In this document: piece by piece, positions 26,516 to 33,529 of the stretch
Position numbering within the stretch: position 1 is the stretch's first letter
Layout: every line of letters starts with the position of its first letter
From: Agromyces sp. Root81
GTDB taxonomy: Bacteria > Actinomycetota > Actinomycetes > Actinomycetales > Microbacteriaceae
DNA: 64,000 nucleotides
Assembly: GCF_001429165.1 (NCBI RefSeq)
Contig: NZ_LMIR01000003.1
Span: 124,001 to 188,000, forward strand
Reading direction: 5' to 3'
The notes under the pieces: model-generated
The model's input: only the letters and a program-made list of their open reading frames with translations
What the model was told of the DNA's origin: nothing
Database searches by the model: none
Translations under genes and position numbers: made by a program

Positions 26516-26914
26516 ATGAGCTCCGACCCGAACGCCCCCGACGGAACGCATCCGACGTCACCGTCGGTGCGCAACGCACCGGTGCATCCGCAGCAGCAGC
26601 TCGTCATCCAGCAGGATTTGAAGGTTCCACCGAACGGTTTCGCCACCGCCTCACTCGTGTTCGGGATCATCGGCGTCGCGATGGTGTTCTGGGCCTGGAT
26701 CCCGTTTCTCGGGATCGCTGCGGCCGCGCTGGGGTTCCCCTTTGCTCTGACCGCAGTCGTCACCGGGCACACCGGTCGCCGTTGTGCGAGAGACCTCGAT
26801 GGACTCGGCAAGAGGGCGGCGCTCACGGGCACGATCCTCGGGTGGGCCACCATGGGTGTGATCGTGCTCTCCTATGGGTTCTGGTCTGCAGTCAGCAGCG
26901 GCGTCTTTCGTTGA
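26516..26914 (+). CDS. DUF4190-like membrane protein
   Basis: 132 residues. A Pro/Gln-rich cytoplasmic head (about 40 residues), then GFATASLVFGIIGVAMVFWA, the conserved entry of DUF4190-type domains, a second helix FLGIAAAALGFPFALTAVV, a small loop GHTGRRCARD, and a last helix TGTILGWATMGVIVLSYGF. Such proteins are widespread in actinobacteria with unknown function. GAGAGG lies 7 nt before the ATG. Confidence 0.75.
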   Translation: MSSDPNAPDGTHPTSPSVRNAPVHPQQQLVIQQDLKVPPNGFATASLVFGIIGVAMVFWAWIPFLGIAAAALGFPFALTAVVTGHTGRRCARDLDGLGKRAALTGTILGWATMGVIVLSYGFWSAVSSGVFR

Positions 26915-26974
26915 GCTCGGCGAACCCCGTTACTGGGCGCGTGGCCCTGTTTCCGGCGTCGATAGCATCGATCC

Positions 26975-27361
26975 ATGTCAACCGGCTCGGACACGGCCGC
27001 CCAATCTCTTGAAGCCCGCGCGCTCGCGGCTGAGCTCGCGCTCCTGCAGTCATCGGTGCGATCGGATGCCGCCGCCGTCGAGGCATTGCTGCACCCACGC
27101 TTCCGCGAGTTCGGGCGATCAGGGCGCGAATGGACGCGCGACGAGATGATCGCCGCGCTTGCGAATGACCCAGCCGATGGCGGACAAGTGGCCGAGGCAT
27201 CCGACTACGTCGCCGAGATCGTGGGCGACGGGCTGGTACTCCTCACCTACCGTTCCAGAGATGAGCGCGGAGACGCACTTCGCTCTTCGCTCTGGGACCT
27301 CACCGAGGAGACCCCTCGCGTTCGATTCCATCAGGCGACACCGACCACTGCTCGCGGCTGA
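26975..27361 (+). CDS. DUF4440-like (NTF2-fold) protein
   Basis: 128 residues. RSDAAAVEALLHPRFREFGR then WTRDEMIAAL is typical of DUF4440 proteins (helix with LLHPDFREFG), and the end SLWDLTEETPRVRFHQATPT is the closing strand pair. Likely soluble and small-ligand binding. TAGCAT lies 6 nt before the ATG: leaderless. Confidence 0.75.
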   Translation: MSTGSDTAAQSLEARALAAELALLQSSVRSDAAAVEALLHPRFREFGRSGREWTRDEMIAALANDPADGGQVAEASDYVAEIVGDGLVLLTYRSRDERGDALRSSLWDLTEETPRVRFHQATPTTARG

Positions 27362-27404
27362 GCCGCCGGCGACCCCTCCCGCGCCGGTAGGCGCGACCCG
27401 ACGG

Positions 27405-27701
27405 TCAGTCCAGGCCGACCCGCTTCGCAGCCAGGCTCATCCGCGCCGTCACCCAGGTCGCACACGCCATGACGGGGACCGCGACGAGCCAGGGCGTCCA
27501 GGCGCCCACGGGAAGCAGGAAGGCCACGATGCACGCCGCGAACCCGACCACGACGGTGATCATCAGCGGCAACAGCGACGCCTGCCGCCCGGCCTGACGG
27601 ACCTGTTCATCAAGCGTGCCCGACGCGTAGAGCCGACGCAGGTACGGAACCCACGCCACGAATGCGGGCACGATCAACAACAGCGCACCGACCATTTGCA
27701 T
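27405..27701 (-). CDS. Small membrane protein, copy 1 of a duplicated gene
   Basis: 98 residues with three hydrophobic segments (ALLLIVPAFVAWVPYL, LPLMITVVVGFAACIVAFLL, WLVAVPVMACATWVTAR). The gene at 34414-34710 encodes almost the same protein, and the DNA stays similar for about 300 bp including the promoter. TAGGAT lies 7 nt before the ATG in both, so both are leaderless. Function unknown. Confidence 0.7.
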   Translation of the reverse strand: MQMVGALLLIVPAFVAWVPYLRRLYASGTLDEQVRQAGRQASLLPLMITVVVGFAACIVAFLLPVGAWTPWLVAVPVMACATWVTARMSLAAKRVGLD

Positions 27702-27802
27702 CCAAGCGATCCTAGTCGGCGCAACCTCGCAGATCCGCGAGAGCACTCCCGAGCGGGCGGGGTTCGAGCGGAGGGATTGCGGGTCAGCCGCTCTTGAGGC
27801 TT

Positions 27803-27820
27803 GGTGCCAAATCTGGCACC
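27803..27820. promoter_or_regulatory. Inverted repeat in front of the hicA remnant, probable HicB operator
   Basis: GGTGCCA and TGGCACC arms flank a 4-nt centre, 8 bp before the GTG of the hicA remnant. HicB proteins with a C-terminal ribbon-helix-helix, as the one encoded here, bind such sites to repress their own operon. Confidence 0.65.
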
Positions 27821-27828
27821 GTCTTCGT

Positions 27829-27981
27829 GTGGCTTCAGTGGAGAAGATCGAGCAGAAGGCACGACGGTCGCCGAAGTCGCTCACCTTCGCCGAAGCATGC
27901 GACCTTGCCGAAGCCCACTTCGGGCCGCCGAGGCAGGGCTCGGGCAGCCACGACAAGAAGAAGGAGGAGCAGACCTCATGA
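27829..27981 (+). pseudogene. hicA: hicA toxin gene with internal deletion
   Basis: Fifty codons that begin like HicA mRNA interferases (SVEKIEQKARRSPKSLTFAE, then DLAEAHFGPPRQGSGSH, ending at the putative catalytic His) and then jump to DKKKEEQTS, the usual tail. The middle stretch of HicA with the second half of the double-strand RNA-binding fold (the PW-GDPR-VN-like part) is missing in frame, so about 25-30 residues are lost and the toxin is probably dead. The stop overlaps the hicB ATG (ATGA). Confidence 0.6.
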
Positions 27982-28322
27982 ACAGCACCATCGAACGACC
28001 GGCAGTCGAGCACTACCGCTACTCCGTTGAATGGAGCACGTCGGACGGTGAGTTCGTCGCCACCATCGCCGAGTTCCCATCGCTGTCATGGTTGGCCGCC
28101 ACTCAGATCGACGCACTGCGCGGGCTCGAAGCGGTCGTCACGTCCGTCATCGATGACCTGTTGGAGTCAGGCGAAGAAGTCCCCGAGCCCCTTGCAGATC
28201 GTTCCTACTCCGGGCGTGTGAACCTCCGGGTTGATCCAGCGGTTCACCGAAAACTGGCGACTGAGGCGCTGCGGCATGGCACCAGCCTGAACACGTACGC
28301 CGCTCGCTTGCTCGACCAGTAG
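27978..28322 (+). CDS. hicB: HicB-family antitoxin
   Basis: 114 residues. YSVEWSTSDGEFVATIAEFP then ALRGLEAVVTSVIDDLLESG is the HicB partial RNase-H-like domain; VNLRVDPAVHRKLATEALRH followed by GTSLNTYAARLL is the ribbon-helix-helix that binds DNA. AAGGAGGAG precedes the ATG. Its toxin partner upstream carries a deletion, so HicB may now act only as a DNA-binding protein on the inverted repeat at 27803 or be on its way to loss. Confidence 0.8.
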   Translation: MNSTIERPAVEHYRYSVEWSTSDGEFVATIAEFPSLSWLAATQIDALRGLEAVVTSVIDDLLESGEEVPEPLADRSYSGRVNLRVDPAVHRKLATEALRHGTSLNTYAARLLDQ

Positions 28323-28347
28323 ATCTCTCCGAACGGGTCGAGCGTCA

Positions 28348-28470
28348 GGTGCCGCACGTCGCGAAGGCCCAGGTGCGCATGCTCGCCGAGGGCGTGACGG
28401 ATGCCGCTCCGCCCACGGCATCCGTGCCCGACGACCTGCTCCCCCGCCGCTTTTCACGGCCGAGCAGATT
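28348..28470 (+). pseudogene. 3' fragment of the epimerase-like gene
   Basis: This 123-nt stretch matches 24211-24338 of the intact gene (VAKAQVRMLAEGVTDAAPP, then ASVPDDL-PRR) and is then disrupted (CGCCGCTTTTCACGG against CGGCGCATGTTCACGG). It begins 25 bp after the hicB stop. Nothing of the first 230 codons is present. Confidence 0.75.
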
Positions 28471-28472
28471 CA

Positions 28473-28501
28473 TTGACGGGCGCGGGGGCTGCTGTCATAG
28501 T
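28473..28501 (+). promoter_or_regulatory. Sigma-70-type promoter of the cupin gene
   Basis: TTGACG (28473-28478), 17-bp spacer, CATAGT (28496-28501), 36 bp before the ATG of the cupin gene. Confidence 0.7.
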
Positions 28502-28536
28502 GAGGACATCTCAACATTGGTACAAGGGAGTCCGTC

Positions 28537-28899
28537 ATGTCCGCCATGATCCGAAAGAGTCTGAACGAACCCGAAGAGACGCGCCCGTTCGAGGACGGGA
28601 TGGGACGACTCGAGCTCGTCGACGTCGAGGCAGGCGCCGTCGGAAGGGCCACCTTCGAACCCGGCTGGCAGTGGTCGAAGCACGTCAAGCCGATCGCGAA
28701 TACCGAAAGCTGCCAGTTCGCCCACATGGGTTACGTCTTGTCCGGGCGGATGAAGATCGTCATGGACGACGGCGACGAGAACGAGTTCGGCCCCGGGGAC
28801 CTCATGGTTGTCCCGCCGGGCCACGACGCGTGGACGGTGGGAGACGAGGCGTGCGTCGTCATCGACTGGCAGGGAATGAACGACTACGCCAAGCGCTAG
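28537..28899 (+). CDS. Cupin-domain protein
   Basis: 120 residues, single beta-barrel cupin. ATFEPGWQWSKHVKPIANTE, AHMGYVLSGRMKIVMDDG and FGPGDLMVVPPGHDAWTVGD cover the two cupin motifs; only part of the usual His set is present (KHVKP, HMG, GHD). The last part VIDWQGMNDYAK is as in small cupins of unknown role. GGGAG lies before the ATG. Confidence 0.8.
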   Translation: MSAMIRKSLNEPEETRPFEDGMGRLELVDVEAGAVGRATFEPGWQWSKHVKPIANTESCQFAHMGYVLSGRMKIVMDDGDENEFGPGDLMVVPPGHDAWTVGDEACVVIDWQGMNDYAKR

Positions 28900-28975
28900 G
28901 CAGCGCGGATAGCTTCCAGTCGGCGCCGAGCACCGCAGGTCTCGGGTCGAGGACGCCAGTGAGCTCGAGCTCTGC

Positions 28976-29563
28976 TCAGCGCGGCAGAGGGTCCGGGCCA
29001 GTCGCCGTGACCAGCCGTTGCGGGACCCAGCCGTCGACATGGTGGATGCCGTCGAATGTCCCACCCTGCAGCTCGATCACCGCGCGCAGCGAGCGGCGGT
29101 GGAACTTCACGTGAGTGAAGTCCTCGAAGAGGACGTAGTACGGCTCGTTCCACTGGTTCTGGAACTGCTGACCCGTCAACGCCGTCCGATGCCGGCGCGA
29201 GAAATCGTCGACCTCCTCGCCGACGACCACGCCGAAGTGCTCCATACCCATCTTGTAGACGCGCTGGTGGACGGGCGGGATGAGCTCGATGAGCGGAATC
29301 ACCTGGCCGTCGAGGACGCGGAGCGGCTCGGCGAGGAGGATCATGGACATCGGCCGCCCGTTCCAGACGCCCTCCACATTGGCGATGGCATGGCGTTCGA
29401 GCAGGGTCCGCAGGTGGACATACTGGTCCCACTCCGGCACGCGGACGGCGAGGTGACTCAGCTCGTACGGCGCGATGTCGATGCCTCGAGCGAGCAGGCG
29501 GTCGCGCTGCTGCGCGGTGAACGCCCGATAATCTCCGATGATGTCGCCCACCGGATCGGCCAT
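28976..29563 (-). CDS. YecM-like VOC-superfamily protein
   Basis: 195 residues from MADPVG. DIAPYELSHLAVRVPEWDQY, NGRPMSMILLAEPLRV, VIPLIELIPP and MGMEHFGVVVGEEVDDF follow the order of E. coli YecM, a metal-binding glyoxalase-like protein without known reaction. The putative ligands are the early His (SHLAVR), Glu (IELIPP) and His (EHFGVV), and the end FTHVKFHRRSL is the last strand. Earlier ATGs at 29569 and 29587 are possible; GAGAGGGGG best fits 29563 or 29569. Confidence 0.75.
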   Translation of the reverse strand: MADPVGDIIGDYRAFTAQQRDRLLARGIDIAPYELSHLAVRVPEWDQYVHLRTLLERHAIANVEGVWNGRPMSMILLAEPLRVLDGQVIPLIELIPPVHQRVYKMGMEHFGVVVGEEVDDFSRRHRTALTGQQFQNQWNEPYYVLFEDFTHVKFHRRSLRAVIELQGGTFDGIHHVDGWVPQRLVTATGPDPLPR

Positions 29564-29628
29564 CGCCATCCCCCTCTCAGCCGCCATCTTACGACTGGGC
29601 GCGCACGGCGGCGCCCGCGTTGCCGCGT

Positions 29629-29670
29629 CATCGATCCAGCTGCGTCGCCTCGTCGAGCCGCCCGAGTTCC
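29629..29670 (-). pseudogene. Remnant of a SigJ-like gene 3' end
   Basis: The minus strand reads ELGRLDEATQLDR and stops, against NKLGRLDEATQLVR-stop of the intact SigJ gene ending at 31871. Thirty-one consecutive bases (29636-29666 against 31879-31909) are identical, but the stop codon differs (TGA against TAG), so it stems from a different paralogue and is not a simple copy. Confidence 0.55.
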
Positions 29671-29702
29671 ACTACGGGCATGCAGGCGACATACTCAGTC
29701 CC

Positions 29703-29957
29703 GTGAACATCGACCCCGACGCCCGATTCAGCCCCTATGGCACCACCGGCTCCCTGATCAACATGATCTTCTGCCCGGTGCTGATAATCGGCGGCCTCGT
29801 CATCGGCTTCACCCAGCATCCGATGGGGTTCCTGACCGCCGCTGTCGGCGTGCTTATCGAGATCCAGTTCATCAGGGTCCATCTCCAAGCTCGGCGGCGA
29901 GCAGAGGCTCGAAGCTCAGCGACGGCCGCGACGCAGGCGGACGTCGACGCCGTATGA
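29703..29957 (+). CDS. Small membrane protein of unknown function
   Basis: 84 residues, GTG start with CATACT 7 nt before it (leaderless pattern). Two hydrophobic stretches: SLINMIFCPVLIIGGLVIGF and PMGFLTAAVGVLIEIQFI; basic, Ala-rich tail. No family recognised. It lies between two gene remnants. Confidence 0.55.
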   Translation: MNIDPDARFSPYGTTGSLINMIFCPVLIIGGLVIGFTQHPMGFLTAAVGVLIEIQFIRVHLQARRRAEARSSATAATQADVDAV

Positions 29958-29965
29958 GAAACGTG

Positions 29966-30003
29966 CGCACCGCGATCAATGGCGGCACCGGATTCGTCGG
30001 ACG
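29966..30003 (+). pseudogene. 5' fragment of the epimerase-like gene
   Basis: About 36 of 38 bases equal the start of the intact gene (codons for RTAITGGTGFVGR; here RTAINGGTGFVGR). Homology ends 3-4 bp before the stop codon of the toxin gene that reads from the other strand, so the toxin-antitoxin pair abuts the fragment directly. Confidence 0.7.
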
Positions 30004-30006
30004 TGG

Positions 30007-30579
30007 TCAGATGTCGATCGGCCCGGGCGAGGCAGGCCGCTCGAGCATCCCTGCGGCAAGGATCCGCTCGACCATCCTCCATGCGCGTTCGCTGAGTGAA
30101 TCGCCAGGATAAAACTCGCCGAAGAGTTCGTCAGCTGCTTCGACCGTCTCGATGCCGCAGATCGCGAGAAGCTTGCGGATGTCATCGGTGTCGCGCGCGG
30201 GACGGTTCGCCCGCAGTTTCATCGCGAGCAGCGCGTCGGCCGGCGCCACCTCGATCGTGACGAGTCCATCGTCGTAGATGGACTCCCAGCGCACAGGCCT
30301 TCCGTACTCAGGCGCGAGATTAGCGGGTTCGAAGTTGAACCAATCGTTCTGCCAACCTCGGTCTGCAGCGATGCGCTCGACGATTCGAGTCACGGAGGCA
30401 TCGTCACCTGGATTCACGTGCAGCGCGTCGATGTCCGCCGTTGTTCGGCGGTCGTAGTGCCGAAGTGCGAGCGCACCCCCACCGATGATGCGCAGACCGG
30501 TCGGCTGACCCGCGCGCCGAAGCTCCTGGACGAGATCGCGCAACCCTCCGATGAGGTCTTCGCGAGCGAAGAGCGTCAT
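30007..30579 (-). CDS. Nucleotidyltransferase toxin-like protein (AbiEii/DUF6036 type)
   Basis: 190 residues. LRIIGGGALALRHYDRRTTA then DIDALHV is the nucleotidyltransferase head: the GG-x-A-L motif with the metal-binding D-x-D (TADIDAL). VEVAP-like DALLAMKLRANRPARDTDDI is the following core helix of AbiEii-type toxins. Such toxins transfer nucleotides to tRNA or other targets and are neutralised by a DNA-binding antitoxin. The ATG overlaps the antitoxin stop (ATGA), so expression is coupled. Confidence 0.75.
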   Translation of the reverse strand: MTLFAREDLIGGLRDLVQELRRAGQPTGLRIIGGGALALRHYDRRTTADIDALHVNPGDDASVTRIVERIAADRGWQNDWFNFEPANLAPEYGRPVRWESIYDDGLVTIEVAPADALLAMKLRANRPARDTDDIRKLLAICGIETVEAADELFGEFYPGDSLSERAWRMVERILAAGMLERPASPGPIDI

Positions 30580-31154
30580 ACGCTCTCCAAGGTGTCGCGC
30601 CACAGCAAGACGCCCCGATCAAGAAACTCCTGCGGGACATCCGCCGGCGACGGCACCGCATCGGCAGGGTCGACAGGCAGCGGTCGCGCACGCTTCAGCA
30701 CTCGAGACTCGTCGTTCGCCCACCCGGGAAGCGGGACCCCATCTTGATTGAGGCGGTAGGCGACCAATGCGGCGATGGCGGCATCCCAGGTCTTCGAGCC
30801 GGTCGACTCGGGTTCGGTGACGGCGAGGATGCCTCGCAGAAGGCCATGCTCGGCGACCAGGTTGTCGTTCATCTGAATGAGGTGCCGAAGCGCGAGCTGC
30901 GCGTCGTCCGCCTGCACCGCGTACCGGATGTCGGCAGCGACCGTCGCGACATCGTCTCGCGTCGTGGGTGCGGCATAGAGCCGATGACCCGCCCCAGCGA
31001 GAAGCCGAATCGCCGTGCTGAACCGAGGGTCTTCATGACGCTTCTCGGTGAGCGCGATACGCGTCTGCCCCAAGCGGGAACGTGCGGAGAGTTCACGCTG
31101 TGTCAGTCCCCGGCTGCGGCGAGCCGAACGCACGAGCGTTGCAATGTCAGCCAC
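30576..31154 (-). CDS. XRE-family antitoxin-like regulator
   Basis: 192 residues. The N-terminal HTH is SARRSRGLTQRELSARSRLG and QTRIALTEKRHEDPRFSTAI, an XRE fold. The C-terminal 120 residues are helical with WDAAIAALVAYRLNQDGVPL and end near RGVLLWRDTLESV, a domain that often accompanies nucleotidyltransferase partners. GTG start after AAGGAGGAGG. It sits first in a two-gene operon, and direct ACGAAT/CCGAAT repeats around 31170-31190 may be its operator. Confidence 0.75.
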   Translation of the reverse strand: MADIATLVRSARRSRGLTQRELSARSRLGQTRIALTEKRHEDPRFSTAIRLLAGAGHRLYAAPTTRDDVATVAADIRYAVQADDAQLALRHLIQMNDNLVAEHGLLRGILAVTEPESTGSKTWDAAIAALVAYRLNQDGVPLPGWANDESRVLKRARPLPVDPADAVPSPADVPQEFLDRGVLLWRDTLESV

Positions 31155-31308
31155 GGCACGCTCCTCCTCCTTGATTCGGTATTCGTAATCATACAGGACT
31201 TACAGCGTTGCGTCCCAGCAGCTCCGATGAGGCGAAACTGGCATACCGACTTTGCGGACAAGGTCCTATCGCGAACGTTGCCCGCTCGGGCAGCGCCATG
31301 AATGCGGT

Positions 31309-31797
31309 CTACAGCTCGCCGACGACGCAGACGCTCTCGCCGTCGAGCGACACCTGCCCCGGAACGATCGTGACTCGGATGTTCGCGACCGGCCCATCGC
31401 GTCCGCTCAGACGCACGAGCGTGTCACCGCCGTTCGACCGATCGCGGATCGAGGTCGTCAGCCCTTTCTCCTCCCAGTGCTGCTGTACTTCAGAGATCAC
31501 CGCATCGGCGTCGGCATCGCCGGTCCACGTGCGGACGTCGACGACGTTGATGCCCTGCTCGTCGTTCGACAGCGTGCAGGGGTCGGGCGCGAGCGGAAAC
31601 TCGGGATCCCAACCTTCGTCGTCGAGCCCCATGACCTCGCGGGTGGAGGTCATGAGTTCGATCAGCGCCTGCTCCGCGGCATCCGAGGTCGTGGTGGCCT
31701 CCTACTCAGTCGGTGCGGCGCTGCAGCCCGCGAGGGCTGCCCCGATGACCGCGGCGACGACGAACACCTGAAAGCCGGTGCGGTGGGAATCGGTCAT
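31309..31797 (-). pseudogene. Lipoprotein gene interrupted by an in-frame amber codon
   Basis: Reading from ATG 31797: a signal peptide FQVFVVAAVIGAALAGC with lipobox LAGC, then SAAPTE and a TAG at 31704-31702. The same frame then continues without a frameshift for 130 codons (EATTTSDAAEQALIELMTST, ending SLDGESVCVVGEL). One base change (TAG to GAG or CAG) would restore a 162-residue lipoprotein. No family recognised. It follows the SigJ gene on the same strand. Confidence 0.7.
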
Positions 31798-31870
31798 CGG
31801 CTCGCGCGCTCTCCGGTTTCGCTGTGGTCCCCGTACCCATGGCCGGGTGCGAGGAAGCCCCGCCGCGGCG

Positions 31871-32746
31871 CTACCGTACCAGCTGCGTCGCCTCGTCGAG
31901 CCGCCCGAGCTTGTTCGGGTTGGCGATCGAGAAGATCCGCGTGATCCGTGCGCCCTCGATCTCGAAGCAGATCGCACCGGCGAGCTCACCGTCGACCTCG
32001 CCGCGGATCGCCGGATGCCCGTTCACCCACGTCGGCCTCGCCTCGAACGGCAGCGCGAGCTTCGCGAGACCGCCGAGCAGGTAGCGGGCGATCTTGTCGG
32101 CGCCATGGATCGGCCGGAGCGCGGCACCGCGCACGAGTCCGCCGCCGTCGGCGACGGACACCACATCGGGTGCGAGCACGTCCATCAGTCCTTGCAGGTC
32201 GCCCGAGTTGACCGCCGCGAGAAACCTCGCGACGACCGCCTCCTGCTCGGCGCGGTCGACCGTGACACGCGGGCGCCGGGCGGCGACGTGATCCTTCGCC
32301 CGGTGGGCGATCTGCCGCACGGCCGCCGGCGACTTGTCGACGGCTGCCGCGATCTCGTCGTACGGCACGTCGAACACCTCCCGCAGCACGAACACCGCGC
32401 GCTCGGTCGGGCCGAGCGTCTCCAGCACGGTCAGCATCGCGATCGAGACATCCTCGGCCAGCTCGACGTCGTCCGCGACATCCGGACTCGTGAGCAGCGG
32501 CTCGGGCAGCCACTCCCCCACGTACGACTCACGCCGCCGCGACATCGTGCGCAATTGGTTCAGGGCCTGCCGGGTCACGATCCGCACGAGGTACGCGCGC
32601 TCATCGCGCACCTCGCTGCGGTCGACTTGATCCCACCGCAGCCAGGACTCCTGCAGCACGTCCTCCGCATCGGCCGCGGAGCCGAGCATCTCGTACGCGA
32701 CCGTGAAGAGCAGGCCACGGTGGGTGACGAACGGATCATCGGTCAT
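31871..32746 (-). CDS. sigJ: SigJ/ECF41-type RNA polymerase sigma factor
   Basis: 291 residues. Region 2 (YEMLGSAADAEDVLQESWLR) and region 4 (LETLGPTERAVFVLREVFDV, then EIAAAVDKSPAAVRQIAHRA) are followed by a SnoaL-like C-terminal domain. The domain has the ADGGG and NPNKLGRL motifs characteristic of ECF41, where it tunes sigma activity in place of an anti-sigma factor. The ATG overlaps the end of the decarboxylase gene by 11 bp, the standard ECF41 context. It probably recognises the TGTCACA promoter at 33436. Confidence 0.88.
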   Translation of the reverse strand: MTDDPFVTHRGLLFTVAYEMLGSAADAEDVLQESWLRWDQVDRSEVRDERAYLVRIVTRQALNQLRTMSRRRESYVGEWLPEPLLTSPDVADDVELAEDVSIAMLTVLETLGPTERAVFVLREVFDVPYDEIAAAVDKSPAAVRQIAHRAKDHVAARRPRVTVDRAEQEAVVARFLAAVNSGDLQGLMDVLAPDVVSVADGGGLVRGAALRPIHGADKIARYLLGGLAKLALPFEARPTWVNGHPAIRGEVDGELAGAICFEIEGARITRIFSIANPNKLGRLDEATQLVR

Positions 32747-33347
32747 TTGCCGAGCCTACGATGTCGGCCGCGACATCCGCCCGGGTGGCGAGCGGCGGCA
32801 GCTCGCATGCATCCGCGTAGCCCTCGGAATGGATGCCGAGCGCCACGTTCATGCGCGAGCTCATGTTCATGAACGCGACCTTGGCGGTGAGCTCGATGAG
32901 CGCGGCCGGGCCGAGTGCGTCGAGCAGCGCGGCCGACAGTTCGTCGGTGACGGCGGGCGGGGTCTGGCTCATCGCCTCCGCATACTCGCAGACCAGCCGT
33001 TCGACGGGAGTGAAGACGGATGCCTCGCGCCAGTTCGGCACCTGCCGCGCCTTCTCCTCGTCGAGGCCCTCGTTGTGCGACTTGTAGTAGTTGAAGTCGA
33101 GGCACCAGCTGCAGCCGATGTACGCCGCCGTCGCCATCACCGCGTAGCTCGCGAGATTCTTGTCGAGCTCGTCGAGCGCCTCGATCTTGCGGCCGATGCC
33201 CATCGAAGCCCGCATCAGGGCGGGGTGGTGCGCGAGCACGCCCATCGAGTCCGGCACCCTGCCGATCATCCGTCGGGCGGCGACCTTCACGACCGCTCCG
33301 AAGACTCCGGTGAGCTCGGTCGGCGGGATGCGGGTCTGGGTGGTCAT
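32736..33347 (-). CDS. Carboxymuconolactone decarboxylase/AhpD-like protein
   Basis: 203 residues. Helical AhpD fold with the redox-type CSWCLDFNYY motif (C-x-x-C-x3-N/H) near residue 80. It is of the CMD type linked to ECF41 sigma factors. Start: AGGAGG precedes two adjacent ATGs; 33347 has the better spacing. It precedes sigJ with overlapping ends, so both are on one transcript from the ECF41-like promoter, giving positive feedback on the sigma factor. Confidence 0.85.
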   Translation of the reverse strand: MTTQTRIPPTELTGVFGAVVKVAARRMIGRVPDSMGVLAHHPALMRASMGIGRKIEALDELDKNLASYAVMATAAYIGCSWCLDFNYYKSHNEGLDEEKARQVPNWREASVFTPVERLVCEYAEAMSQTPPAVTDELSAALLDALGPAALIELTAKVAFMNMSSRMNVALGIHSEGYADACELPPLATRADVAADIVGSANDR

Positions 33348-33409
33348 CATGTCCTCCTGCGATCGTCGGCGGCCAGGGGTTCGGTTCCCGGATGATCCGT
33401 CGACATGAA

Positions 33410-33436
33410 GACACCGGATGTCGCGCGGTTGTGACA
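33410..33436 (-). promoter_or_regulatory. ECF41-like promoter
   Basis: On the minus strand TGTCACA (33436-33430), a 16-bp spacer and TGTC (33413-33410), 62 bp before the decarboxylase start. ECF41 promoters are known for TGTCACA at -35 and CGTC at -10; here the -10 has one difference. Confidence 0.7.
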
Positions 33437-33492
33437 TCCGCATGACGCGGGCGCGCACGCAGGGCGCGACGGATGCCTCGCCGGCCTGGGGT

Positions 33493-33523
33493 TTGACCCT
33501 CCGGTAGGGGGAGCCGCGATGCT
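33493..33523 (+). promoter_or_regulatory. MerR-type promoter with 19-bp spacer
   Basis: TTGACC (33493-33498) and GATGCT (33518-33523) are separated by 19 bp, the over-long spacing of MerR-activated promoters. The spacer holds an imperfect dyad (CCCTCC-GGTA-GGGGG). The -10 ends 6 nt before the ATG of the MerR gene, so the transcript is leaderless and the gene is likely autoactivated. Confidence 0.7.
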
Positions 33524-33529
33524 GGACAC

